Assembly: GCA_029817715.1 (NCBI GenBank)
Contig: JARUPY010000606.1
Location: forward strand, 7,626,001-7,690,000
Direction: 5' to 3'
Length of the DNA stretch: 64,000 bases
From: Melastoma dodecandrum
Taxonomy: Eukaryota; Streptophyta; Magnoliopsida; Myrtales; Melastomataceae
How positions within the stretch are numbered: the first letter of the stretch is position 1; each line of letters opens with the position of its first letter. Made by a program: the position numbers and the translations under genes. Below are positions 1-11,305 of this stretch, in pieces. The notes beneath the pieces are model-generated. The model saw only the letters and a list, made by a program, of their open reading frames with translations, was not told the origin of the DNA and made no database searches.

Positions 1-1104
1 TTTTCCACCATATACGCCGATATTGAAGGACCCGGTGCGAACCTTTTTCATTGTTTTCCCTTAAGCAGAATGCTAAGGATGCCAGCTGGTTTTCATAATT
101 ATTAAACGTCTTAATATTCTCCTTTCAGCCGGGACACCATATGAGAACGGGTTATTTCGAATGAAGTTGATATTGTCTCAGGACTTCCCACAATCTCCTC
201 CTAAAGGTAATACTGTAAGTTTGATGAGAACTGTGAGTATTGGGACCCTTGTGGTTCTGTGAATGTGGCTTTGACTAAGTCCCGCGATTCCTTTTCATAG
301 GTTACTTCCTAACCAAGATCTTCCATCCCAATATTGCTTTGAACGGTGAGATATGTGTCAACACATTGAAGAAGGACTGGAATCCTAGTCTGGGTCTCCG
401 CCATGTTCTTATTGTAAGTTTCTTCATCTTTTCCCGTTCTCCGTTGGTAACATCCCTGTGGAGCTTTTTGGGATGCCTTTATTGAGGATTTCTCTGTTTC
501 CCCAATTAACAACCCTTGTCATGTTCATTTTAGGTGGTCAGGTGCTTACTGATCGAGCCATTTCCGGAGTCAGCTCTGAACGAACAGGCTGGGAAGATGC
601 TACTTGAGAATTATGACGAGTATGCCAGGCACGCCAGGTGATGACAAGTGATTAACTGTTTTTCTTCTCGTATTGTTCATGGGTCCAGCTCCGGAGACCA
701 TGTGTTCCTTTGGATGAAATTGCCATCAGGATATATCTGTCCCTCAGGACCTTGAACATTTCCTCATTCCATTCTTACCTTGCCACAGACTTCTAACGGG
801 CATTCATGCAAAGCCGAAGCCAAAGATCAAGTCTGCCAAAGCTTTGATTAGCGATCAAAGTAATGGCGTCGTCCAAGGTCAAAAGAACTCGGCCCCTCCG
901 TTGCCTCTGGCCTCAAACATGGCTCCTGTGACAACCAAAGCCTCGACCGGGCCAGAGCAGCCAATACCGACAACCGAGGCTGCTATCTGCGGGACGACCA
1001 CTCTTATTAGTTCTGGTCTGAAGAAGGTGAGCGGGTTGTCACAAGTTCAGCAGAACGATAAAAAGAAGATCGATGCCAGGAAGAAGAGCTTAAAGAGACT
1101 ATAG
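1..1104 (+). CDS. UBC22: Ubiquitin-conjugating enzyme E2 22 (UBE2S type), 3' part
   Basis: This is the last 214 residues of a class E2 ubiquitin-conjugating enzyme; the 5' end lies outside the window. Inferred exons are 1-34, 129-206, 301-413, 534-637 and 789-1104 (stop TAG), all with GT-AG introns and a continuous frame. The UBC fold is evident: the HPN motif ([11 protein letters not shown]) is followed by the catalytic Cys in [12 protein letters not shown], then the conserved [14 protein letters not shown] and [11 protein letters not shown] segments. It matches Arabidopsis UBC22, the plant counterpart of human UBE2S, as I remember it. UBE2S extends K11-linked chains with the anaphase-promoting complex. 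After the core there is a low-complexity Ser/Thr/Pro tail and a basic C-terminus ending KKSLKRL, which resembles the UBE2S tail. The function is inferred from family similarity. Confidence 0.93.
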
Positions 1105-1649
1105 AAGATGCCCCATAAAAATGGGGTTCTGCTACTGCCTGTTTAAGTTATTATTGATAGTAACCATTGGTGGAAGGGGAGGGGCCAACTTTGTCGAAGA
1201 GAACAACAGGAAACTCCATTTGCCTCTCTGATCATAGCAGTAGACTTGTTTGGGAGGACATCAAATGGCTCATCTTCAATCATCCTGGGTCTTGTTGCAG
1301 AGACATCTTTTCTGGGCAATGATCACCCACATAATTAATGTCCAGGAAAGAAAAGGCCCCCCCAAAAAGCAAGACCAACCAAAAGGACATGGTGAGGGCA
1401 CCACCATCATCATGTGACCCAGAAGCATGGTCTCTAAATAGATAATTCCAGACTCTCAAAGTCGTTCCCATAATGACAGGACAGGACTTCTTCTTTGCAG
1501 AGATCTAAAAGTACCCAGAAACAAAGAGAGAAACAACAGGAGGCAGCCACATCCCCATTACAAGAAATGCAGGAAGAGATGACAACAAGGACCAAATCCT
1601 AAAACACTCCCCTAATTCTCCCTCCCTTCCTCCGACACAGACCCAAAAA

Positions 1650-2190
<541 letters not shown>

Positions 2191-2870
2191 TTTCTTTTTC
2201 ACTTTCTTGTCATTCCTCCTCACACCACGAGATCTCAAGGAAAGGATTTTTTTTTTTTGTTGGGGGGGAGGGGGGGGTCGGGACTGCTGCTGGCCCACCT
2301 TCTCTCTGTCCAGCTCCTGTGCTTTGACCTTTTTACCCCTGCATTATTACATCACCCTGATAGTAATCGCTAATGTTTATTTGGATGATTATTACGCCGC
2401 CAACACCGACCCAAAACTAAGGCCTTCTTGTCGGATTGTGTTTGATTGGAACTGAATTCGGAAGGTGATCCCACCCACCCACGCAAACCATAATAAGTGA
2501 ACCAAGTTTGGTCCACGTGTCTCCTTATTAGACTGCCACGTCCTGAGACCCGCCTGGAGAAGAAGGTGACTTTCCTATCACTACCCATTTTACTGATTTG
2601 CCCTTATTGGGCCCGTTTACCGGACCACAACACAAACACAACTCGCGAGAGGCCCAATACACTCTTATGTTTTCCTGTGTGATTAGTTTAGTCGGGCTGG
2701 TTAGTACTTAGTATGTTGATTAGTGATAGATAGGGACTGTTTCTTTGGTCAATTTTGGTTATTAGCTCAGGAATCGCGAAAGACTCGCGCATCAACGGGA
2801 AACGTGAAAGGTTAAACTGTTTATCTAGTGTGATTTGAAGAGCGCAGACGATCGTGGTACTGTCGATGTT
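2191..2870. other. Intergenic, calmodulin promoter side
   Basis: This gap lies between the calmodulin start and the 3' end of the next minus-strand gene, so it should carry the calmodulin leader and promoter. It contains a T10/G-rich run near 2246-2278 that lies in the calmodulin leader. No convincing gene was seen. Confidence 0.5.
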
Positions 2871-4097
2871 TCAGAAAACCAGCCTCCTCCTGCATGCTTC
2901 GAACAGCAGCTGCCCCCGATCGCTCTGGCCGGACGACCCCATCTCGTGGATTGTCTCCTCGATCAACTCCCTACAGATGTGGTCGTGTAAGGCCACCCCG
3001 ATCCTTCCCACCTCCCTCCTCTCCCCCAGTGTGACGTCCCGGCACACTTGCTCCACGCTCTCTGTCATCGCCTTGCTGGGACGCGATGATGTGGACGTGC
3101 CTGCCGCGGCGACAGCCAACTTGTCCCTGTTGCTCAAACGCGATGCCGAATGAGAATGGCTCGTTGGTTATCCTCTCGAGGAGACGTACGCTGTGGCAGG
3201 GGGTGCCGTTGGTTGCAGATGTGTCCTCTTGGTCTGTGCCGCCTCGTTTCTTGCGTAATTGATGTGCTGCGTTGGTGGAGTTGCAACATCAGAATAGTCG
3301 GTTTTCATGATATGGAATTGGACATATCAAGTCCGGACCTTTACCTTTAGCTTTGGCGATGTCGATGGAGCTACGGATATTTTTCTCTGAACTGATCCTT
3401 GGCCAATCCAATACCGACAATGGGCACGGACTCTCCTCGCCCACCAGCTTACGGTCCCCCACCTCCGACGACGTCTTTGATCCTCTTCAATGCCTTGAGG
3501 TCCTCATCGCACTTCTCCAAAGCTCCCAACAGCTTCCTCCTCTTCTCCGCAGCAGTCTCCGACGCTCCCTTTGCCTCCTCACCATCGGCCTCACAGCTCA
3601 GCCCCATCAGCGTGCCACCAATGTCAGAGGCGACGTGACAGCACGAGGTGAGCTGAGGGAGCCTGAGTGGAGGCGTATCTCAGGCTGAATAGTCGGGCTT
3701 CGCGGCGTTTCATGATCCATGACACGACATCGTTTATCACGGTTCGTGGATTTAGCATCACTGATGCTGCCAGCTTTCTCAGGCACTGCGGCAGTGGCTC
3801 GAGGTGGTTTGGCTACCGTCACTGGGACTGCGATGATCTTCTCATGCTTTTTTCCTGAAAAAAACACCAAATTAGGCATCAAAACTCCTCCCATCCAGCA
3901 CGATCAACAGATTATGTCGAGAGACTACCATATGTAAGGGACTTGCGCTTGTTTTGATACTCGAAGACAATGTGAAAGAAACCTGACATGCAACCTACAC
4001 CCTTGACTTGCAAGTCCTTGCTACTTTCCGCACGGCCATTGCGCTCGCGATAAGAGGAGGACGAGGAGAGAAGGGCACTCTGCTGTTGTCTCTTCAT
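2871..4097 (-). pseudogene. VARLMGL-motif / DUF4378-like protein with two frameshifts
   Basis: A minus-strand gene of the plant family that carries the VARLMGL motif (DUF3741/DUF4378, related to TRM/LONGIFOLIA proteins). Exon 1 (3929-4097) gives a start MKRQQQSALL and the family segment GCMSGFFHIV. Exon 2 starts at 3854 after a clean acceptor. In exon 2 the frame reads SPRAVTSPLTLVAR and hits a stop at 3607-3609; a one-base shift continues as LMGLSCEADGEE and then KCDEDLKALKRI. A second, opposite shift between about 3440 and 3495 restores the original frame (GDRKLVGEESPCPLSVLDW), ending near a good donor (AAAG|GTAAAG). The last exon ends at 2871 and carries SVEQVCRDVTLGERREVGRIG, typical of the family C-terminus; its 5' boundary is unclear. 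The two indels may be real decay or assembly errors. The molecular function of this subfamily is not established here. Confidence 0.6.
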
Positions 4098-5294
4098 GTC
4101 ATCGACTACTCTATTCTACTCAGATCCCTTCTCTTCGACTAATCTTGTGCGTGGTATGCGAGATGTCCGCCGCCTTCCAAAGAAGCAAAAGCAGAGTGAG
4201 GATAAAGAAAAAATCAGGGGAAGGTAAGGAGTGCCTTTTGCTGTTGATATGGGAGACCACAAACACCCCCTCAATTAAGCAAAAAACACCCGTTAAATAG
4301 AAGCATACAACTTTATCATCGAGTGAGAGGAGTCTTGAGCCAAACGATGCTGTCTGACACACTAAAAACATAAAACATATTTATTGAGGGGAGGAGAGAG
4401 GAGAGGGGGACCTTGATAACCTGTTGTTATTGCATGTTCCACACACCATTGGGTGGTCACTTTTCCACCCACCCACCACCACCAGCAGTGCAGTCCCTCC
4501 CTCCCCTTTTTTCCATTTGGGTGAACCACTACGACGACTAAGTCCACCGACAGCTAGGGATCAGAATCTCATATTTTGGCTTTACTGGGTACAATGCTGT
4601 TCCTCTGCAAGGTTCAGTGCACCCACATCTTTTACTTCTTTGCAAAGATATCCTATGGATCAGCACAGTTGTAAACATGTTCTAGTTGTGTTCTACTGTC
4701 TCTCCCCACGGCAGTGGCTTGGCCTTAAAATGCTGTCCAGAAAACTACTATTTTCTGCTGAAGAATCTCATAATGCAAAACGAGTTTACCATGGGCCATG
4801 AGGTCGTGTCAAGTTGAGACATGGAACATTATGAGCCTTCTTCTACTGCGGCAAAAGAGAAAATGAGTCAAGACAAATTATGAAGCGCACTGATCAGAGG
4901 ACAACATCAATGTAACTGGGGAGGGGAAAAAAGGTATAAAGAGGAAGGTGAAGAGAAAAGCAAAAGAAGGGGAAAAAAGAATCATGAGAAATCATTCTCA
5001 ACATGCCGTTTGGACCAGACAACACTTTCCTCACCTTGCTTGCACTTTTAGGTGCCACCACCGGTCAAGAAAGAAGGCTCTGATAGAGAGGACATTTGCA
5101 GTGATTGGAAGCAATTGAAATGAATAATATTTGATGAAAGATTAGGATTATATACATATAATCATCGGTAGATCATTGCCCTCAATGCAAATCGCCCAGC
5201 AACTAATTCATTTACAATCAGATTTACATGGCATCGGGTTATAAGGAAACCACCATTGAAAGAAAGAAAGAAAGAACAAGAGCAGAGCTGATAT
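4098..5294. other. Intergenic with purine-rich and simple stretches
   Basis: This gap lies upstream of the VARLMGL gene and downstream of the cupin gene. It has GA-rich stretches near 4385-4410 and 4910-4980. Several short open frames occur here, but none resembles a known protein or has plausible splice partners. It probably holds a promoter and 3' UTR. Confidence 0.4.
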
Positions 5295-6333
5295 CTAGAG
5301 GTCATTCCAGACATTAAAATCAGTAGTGGAGTTCTTGTAATCTAGGATGCTATCCTGGCAACCGATGAAATATGCGCTTTTAACCCTGTCAATGTTTACC
5401 AAGGCATGAGCGGTCCCACTTGGACTGGCTGCGACTGCAACTTCGTCACCTCCTATCACCACCTCAACATAACCATTTTCACCCATCTCCTGGTTCTCCA
5501 ACTGCAGAATGTCCAGAAGCCGCAACATTAGCGAGTAATCACAATCCAACTCGAAGTTATGCAAATGAAACTTCAGAAGCGACATTTTGGTTTCTTCTCG
5601 AATAGACTCGAGATTTCATCTAGTTCGCCTGAATTTAGCATCATAATCACACAGCAGATCACCTTGATGATATAATGCATGTATGACGAAGCTCCTTCCT
5701 ACACATTCCTCACCATTGTGATTGATACCTACCCTGAATTTCATTCTCGCACCCCAGATGACGAACGTCTCGTTGCAATCGTGATGCCGATGATTCCCCC
5801 TCATAACACCCGGCCGAATTTCTCCGACGTGAGTAGAGATGCAATTTACGGCCCCTCCTGCAATCCAAGGGAAGGATATCCTCCTCAATAAAATTGAAAT
5901 GGCTGCTGCGTCAACATTGACACCGTAACCGACACCAACGCCAACTCAATTCGCCGCATAATAGCATACCACTGATTCCGGAATCCACTGCCACCGTCAC
6001 GGGGTTAACCATCCACCCACGCTTGTCGCGGACGATCCTGGACACTCCTTCGGCGGAGAACCTAACGAGGTTGGCCTTGAGGTCATCCTCCCGGCTGAAC
6101 CTATCCATGAACAGAGGAGAAGACGAGGAGGAGGAGGAGGAGGTCTGCAAGCGGAGGGAGATCCAGGTGAGTAGGAGGAAGACGGAGAGGAGGAAGGGGA
6201 AGGCGTGGGGCTTCTTGAGGAAGTGGAGGAGCGAGGAAGACGACAGGGCGTTGCGGTGGAGCTGGACATGGACTGGCAGTAGTGGGCCGCCGGAGTCCGC
6301 CGACACGGAGGAGCTCCGCCTAGGGTTCGCCAT
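5295..6333 (-). CDS. Membrane-anchored RmlC-like cupin protein
   Basis: Three exons (5970-6333, 5733-5857, 5295-5501) join in frame to a 231-residue protein. The start was chosen at ATG 6333 (MANPRRSSS) because it opens the conserved frame; an in-frame ATG at 6375 would add 14 residues. After a Ser-rich N-terminus there is one hydrophobic segment at about residues 44-62 (FPFLLSVFLLLTWISL), suggesting a type II membrane anchor. A single cupin domain follows, with the metal-binding motif GNHRHHDCNETFVIWG (His-x-His-x3-Glu) and a second motif in SPSGTAHALVN. I recall plant proteins of this layout annotated only as cupin or unknown proteins, so the substrate is unknown. Intron phases are consistent throughout. 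Confidence 0.85.
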
Positions 6334-7258
6334 TTTTTCTTCTTCTTTATCGACGATTCTCGCTCGCGACGCCACTCGCTTATCTCATCGTAACTTTGCA
6401 CGGGCCAATTGGGAAAATAATCTAACTCTCGTAATGATTTTATTGAAGAGGTTGATTAACTCGATAAGTTAGTTCTGTTCTGTTCTATGTACGAGGTTGT
6501 CGAAATTCTACGTAGTCCTCCGGCACCGCCCGCAGCTGCCCTTCAAAAGCGTTGAAGTCGAAGGTCATGGATCCACGGCCGGGTCTAATAACCTAGTGGC
6601 GTGGCGGGAGGAAAGGCCTGAAGGTCTGCAAAAGCCGAGGGATTCGATGCAACACGGGATGAAGAAAACTATGCTGTCGCCTGCAAAACATTCCCAGCAC
6701 ATAAGCGTAGAGTCCCCCGAGACTAGGTAGGGCACTCCCGGCCGGTGGACTACGGCCTTCTTTACCTGGTGAAAAGGATGCATCCTGTTGTCCTCGAGGC
6801 CAGAAAAGCTGCGTTAAGAAAATACGACTAGTCTTTTAAAACGGACTCATCACACACAGTCTAACATGATTTCGCCTCGACGCGGCTAATGATCTGTTGT
6901 TCAACGTAAACCTTCGCATCGGCAGGCTTAATAGAAAGAGTGCATGCTTACATTACGCCTGCTGTTGCCGGAGCGACTGAATTGAAGAGAGACATGGAGG
7001 TTAGCGAGATGCAGTTCGCGGCTCCCGTCTGCTCTTGTTTCTTAAAACGGAATCATATGAAGCAATCGGCAAATACAAACGGACGATCACACAGAACAAT
7101 TGAGAACCGAGGAAACAATTTTCACCTTACCACTGCTTGGTTTTGCAGAAGCAGCAGACTGGATGCCTACATTTTCCCGAAGAACATCAGTCAACATTGG
7201 GAAAGAGCGCATGCTTGCATATAAGGCTGGCATGCAAAAATCATCAGAACAACATAAC
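6334..7258. other. Unassigned region downstream of the ZIFL remnant
   Basis: No recognisable gene. A frame on the minus strand near 7110-7227 looks exon-like: it lies between an acceptor-like site and a GTAAGG donor and reads FPMLTDVLRENVGIQS. I could not match it to the ZIFL family or any other. The remaining C-terminal two thirds of the ZIFL transporter should lie here if the gene were intact, but I do not see it. Confidence 0.35.
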
Positions 7259-8098
7259 CTTGTGGAGATCGCCATCCAGTAATTACTCTTAAGACCGAAA
7301 ATTATCTTGAGGACTATCCTGGTTATCTCAATCAGAAAAGTAACACTCTGGTTAATGTCAATGTCATTTAAGAACATGTCGTTCGGCCCTGTTAAATTGC
7401 ACAAACCATCAAAAGAGAAGAAAAACTTTAACAGGCTTCTGACCTATTCTATCTGCTATTGCTCCCCAAGCGACGGAAGGCATTGCCCTTCCAAGCATAA
7501 ATGCAGCAGCACCTTCTGGGGAAACACGATCATGCTCTAGATAGTAGGAAGCTATAAAAGAGCTGAAGATGCTCAAAGCTTCGATGTGAAAGACCCAGTG
7601 ACATTCTTACCCGCGAAACCAGCATAAAATCCAACATCCTTCTCGCCAACACCAAAATCCCGCATCTCCGAATATGTTACGGAACAGTTAGCACATAATG
7701 CCAGGTGATAACAGCTTTAAGGAAATCCAAGAGAAAAAGGCATGTGTACCATGTAGGAAGGGAAACAGGGATGATATCGGCAGTGCTGGAAAAAGAAAAC
7801 CCAAAGAAAACGATATCGGCATATGCATACATCTTTCAATGCGTGAAATCACAAGCGTCATGTTATCCTCGACAGTTTCAGCTGATTGCTCAGCATCATG
7901 CACACCTGCCATGGGAACAAAACCCAGATTATCAACATTCCTGAAAAGCGAAAGACACCGAGTTCTTCTGCGAAGCTGATTGCCATCCCGAGGATGGTGG
8001 TTTCTGACATAAACGTCAGAGGAAGAGCACATCGTTTCAACATATTCATCCAAACAAGTACTCCATCACGAATTCAAAATCCTCCCATTCTACTTATC

Positions 8099-8103
8099 CG
8101 AAA
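8099..8103. repeat. Target-site duplication CGAAA (left)
   Basis: The five bases immediately outside the left LTR are identical to 10149-10153, outside the right LTR. This is the length expected of retroviral-type integrase. Confidence 0.9.
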
Positions 8104-8611
8104 TGTTGGGGCGGGAACCACCGACGCCGATGACAAAAGCGGAAAGAATAACGGGGACAATGTCCGACGAACGGATTTACGCTGTTCGGCCCAAACTGGC
8201 CTACCACGGGGAGGTCCTACTTAATATTCCACTATAACCAATGAGTTACACGATTATAAGCCCCGAGAAAGTTTTACCCCGAGTCTTCGTAGAAAACCCT
8301 CTACCCGACTCTCCGAACATTCTCATCGCTCACCGCGTATCACTCGTTCCCAGTACAACGACTCACCAGAGACCTCTGAGCGCGATAACCCGTCGCCTCC
8401 CTTACCCTAGTTACAGAGTCTACATCGCACTAACCCGTGGATCTCACCTATCCGACTCTCCTATTCGAAGCTCTGGACAATCCATCTATTTATAATAGAT
8501 AATAGAATCTAGGACAATATCTTTCCGATATCTCATAATATCATAAGAAATCTTATGCGATATTACTTACCAAATTCTCTAAGATTTCAACTTCGGATCA
8601 CATTCCTAACA
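8104..8611 (-). repeat. LTR, 3' copy in element orientation (508 bp)
   Basis: Left direct repeat of the retrotransposon. It aligns along its length with 9532-10148 but lacks about 100 bp found in that copy and has scattered substitutions. A TATA-like sequence (ATTATAAATAGA on the minus strand) lies near 8486-8502. Confidence 0.92.
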
Positions 8612-9531
8612 ATCTCCACCTTGAGCCGAAGTCCCTGAAATCTTCGAGATCTCCTTTCTAGGTCTCTCAGGCTCCGAAAGGCTCCCCTTTCATCAGTCGC
8701 GTTTCCCTAAACGTGTCGTCACCAACACGTGACAATGGCTCTACATTCCACGCGATCGCAGCACTTGCGCTCCCGAGCAACCACTATGCACCGTGGCTCC
8801 AGCTCTCTTTTGCGCTCAACACTCAGTACCTTCTTGGTACACTGAGAAGTCCCACCCGTCGATCATTGCCAGACTTCTCCACCTGGAACTTTAATCCGTT
8901 CCACCTCACTATTGACTTCACCGTCAATGCGAGCATCATCGCCAAACTACCTTATCGGCTGTACCTGCTTGGCACCCTCAAGCCCGTACACACAGCCCGT
9001 GTACCCGCGTTGCTAGCTAACGCTATACCTGAAACTAGAAACCCGCTTCAGATAACCTGATCAAATTCTCATGCCCTTAAGAGCCTTGCCAACTCCCTTG
9101 ACTCCGACCCCACATTCCGCATGAACCTACACTTGCGCCTTAATACCCACGTGGCTTTCACTATCCGCGTTCCGCACATCTGATCATTAACCGGTGAACT
9201 CCACCTCATCGTAAGAAGTTCAATCCTCAAACTTCTCCACCTGGAACTAAAAAATCGTTCCCCCTTGCTCTCAATGCGTCCGTCGATCCCGTAAGTATCC
9301 ATGTCGAACCCAATGTACTAACTCCCATCGACGTTCTTTCTTGGCTCAAAATCCATGATCCCATGCACACCTCTATGTATCTATGCTTCTTCCAAGCACT
9401 CTTTTTACCAATCTGCATTTTTGTCGACATCTCGCCCACTGCATCATCATGGTTCACCTTATCAAGGATCGCCGCTCTGAACTTCCGTCAAGAAAATCCA
9501 CTGATTTTCACGACCTCGCTCTGATACCAAT

Positions 9532-10148
9532 TGTTGGGGCGGGAACCACCGGCGCCGATGAAGAAAGTGGAAAGAATAACGTGACGATGTCCGGTGCACA
9601 GATTTACGTGGTTCGGCCCAAACTGGCATACGTCCACGGGGAGGTCCTCCTTGATATTCCACTATAACCAACGAGTTACACGATTACAAGCCCCGAGAAA
9701 GTTTCACCCCGAGTCCTCGTAGAAAACCCTCTACCCGACTCTCTGAACATTCTCACCGCTCACCGTGTATCATCCGTTCCCAGTACAACGACTCACGAGA
9801 AACCCCGGAGGCAACGAGTTGTCGCGACACTTAGCTACATTCGCACGCAAAAAGGAATGTGGTTATGATTGGGACTTTCTTTCCGTAAAGGGGGCGCGGG
9901 ACGTCGCGGAGTCAGCGCGCGAAAACCTGTCGCCTCCCTTATCCTAGTTACAGAGTCTACATCGTACTAACACGTGGATCTCACCTATCCGAATCTCCTA
10001 TTCGAAGCTCTGGACAATCCGTCTATTTATAATAGACAATTTAATCTAGGACAATATCTTTCCGATATATCATAATATCATAAGAAATCTTATGTGATAT
10101 TACTTACCAGATTATCTAAGATTTCAACTTTGGATCACGTTACTAACA
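9532..10148 (-). repeat. LTR, 5' copy in element orientation (617 bp)
   Basis: Right direct repeat of the retrotransposon. It contains an extra block of roughly 100 bp around 9797-9925, relative to the other LTR, just before the shared segment CTGTCGCCTCCCTTA. As the copy next to the primer-binding site, it would have driven transcription on the minus strand. Confidence 0.92.
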
Positions 10149-10153
10149 CGAAA
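10149..10153. repeat. Target-site duplication CGAAA (right)
   Basis: Matches 8099-8103 exactly, confirming both ends of the LTR element. Confidence 0.9.
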
Positions 10154-10511
10154 CAACAAAATCACTTGACATCATCTTCCACATGCGAACCAAGAACACT
10201 GACTAACTAAAGTTTTCTCCTTTCTTCGCACCCATTACAACATTTGCATGTCGCTGCAGGACCCAAGCGACAGAACCCCAAGAGAAAACAAAAAACACCG
10301 TACGGACGGGAAAGGACCGTGAGAGTCACCTGCGCAGAGGGCGACAACGAACACGTAGAAGAGGAGCTTGTAAGGGACCCGAGGGCAAGTCGCCCCGAGC
10401 TCATCGGTCTTGCAACCGGGGCACCTCCAAAAACGCTCTTCCTCCACCTCCTCCTCCTCCTCGCCGGACAGCCGCGGTACCAACGGCTCCCTTCCCCATG
10501 TATCGCGTCCG

Positions 10512-11305
10512 CCCGAGCAGCCAAACAACCGGAAACAAGAACAGACAACAGCCTAAGAAGGAAACCAAGAAAAACCCAGTGGATGATGATTCCCGAGTGC
10601 AACTTCTCTCTTACTCTATTTTTTTTCCCATGCGTGTCTGCGTCGATGTTGGCTTGAGATGGACGAGAAAGGGAACAAAATAACACAACAGTCGTCAAGG
10701 AATCAAAGGGAAAGGACAGTTGGGGCCAGGCCAACTACCGCGGCTTGAGCTAACTGTTCACGAGTCAAAAGGCAAGAAAAGGTATAATTTGTTTTTTTAT
10801 CTCATGATTAAATACCAAACTCTTGTAATCACCCAATTGTTACTACACAATTACATGTCAAGCATTAAGCATAAAGTAAGACATTTGTGCATTTCCCTCC
10901 ATTGTCAATAATGGTGTGTCCATTGCAGTTTGAGTATCCCACCATCTGGGTTGGCCTGCCTTTGGGTCGGCAGGGCTCTCGACACGTGTCTTCCCTGTCA
11001 GCCGGACAAGAGGATCCCGACGACGTCGTTTTGTCGGGCCCAAGACGGACGGCTGAGGTCGAAGTCGGGACAACGTTGGGAAAATGGGTGGGACCCCCCT
11101 CACTTACTACCTACGACAGCGACTCCGCCGAATCCAGTTGTCCGAAGACGACTCCGCGGGCCCCATACCCCACCCCCGTCCGTCCAATGGGTCCTCCTGA
11201 ATGGGAACGCAAACGGACCAAGTTCCGATTTTTATTCCTCGAAGCTCGATCGAGGGTTTCTGGGTTCCTCCTGTTGTTTGCCCCAACCTTTGCTGTGTTC
11301 TAGTC
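10512..11305. other. Divergent gap between ZIFL remnant and PHL7-like gene
   Basis: Holds the former ZIFL promoter and the promoter and leader of the PHL7-like gene. Several long antisense open frames run through the GC-rich parts but have no family resemblance. Confidence 0.4.

Larger units (their letters stand above)
8104..10148 (-). mobile_element. Non-autonomous LTR retrotransposon, about 2.0 kb
   Basis: Two direct repeats bound the element: 8104-8611 and 9532-10148. Both begin TGTTGGGGCGGGAACC and end CTAACA, so both have TG...CA termini. The 5-bp target duplication CGAAA is perfect at 8099-8103 and 10149-10153. The primer-binding site lies on the minus strand: plus 9518-9529 is the complement of TGGTATCAGAGC, matching the 3' end of initiator methionine tRNA, two bases from the right LTR. 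A purine tract (CTCAAGGTGGAGAT on the minus strand, 8612-8625) abuts the left LTR. The element therefore reads on the minus strand, the same direction as the host gene. The internal 920 bp have no recognisable gag, protease, integrase or reverse transcriptase, so movement must have relied on another element. The layout is Copia-like or LARD/TRIM-like; family assignment is uncertain. Confidence 0.93.
7259..10511 (-). pseudogene. Truncated ZIFL-type MFS transporter interrupted by an LTR element
   Basis: Pieces of a Zinc-Induced Facilitator-Like transporter (major facilitator superfamily, vacuolar or plasma-membrane proton-coupled carriers) can be read in order on the minus strand. Exon 1 (about 10330-10511) carries the family signature FWRCPGCKTDELGAT and PRVPYKLLFYVFVVALCA. 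Exon 2 (7750-7785) carries ALPISSLFPFL. An exon ending at 7611 carries RDFGVGEKDVGFYAGFAG. Exon 4 (about 7426-7512) carries FMLGRAMPSVAWGAIADR, the MFS loop-2 signature. A piece at about 7259-7318 carries IIFGLKSNYWMAISTR. After that the similarity stops, so only about four of the expected twelve membrane helices remain. No in-frame ATG precedes CPGC, and the nearest ATG is out of frame. Intron 1 (7786-10329) contains the retrotransposon. Decay is inferred; undetected small downstream exons are possible. Confidence 0.7.

Noticed and set aside
10207..10734. 175-codon minus-strand frame in the ZIFL exon 1 area
   Set aside because: The conserved ZIFL frame is a different one; this one has no family signal.
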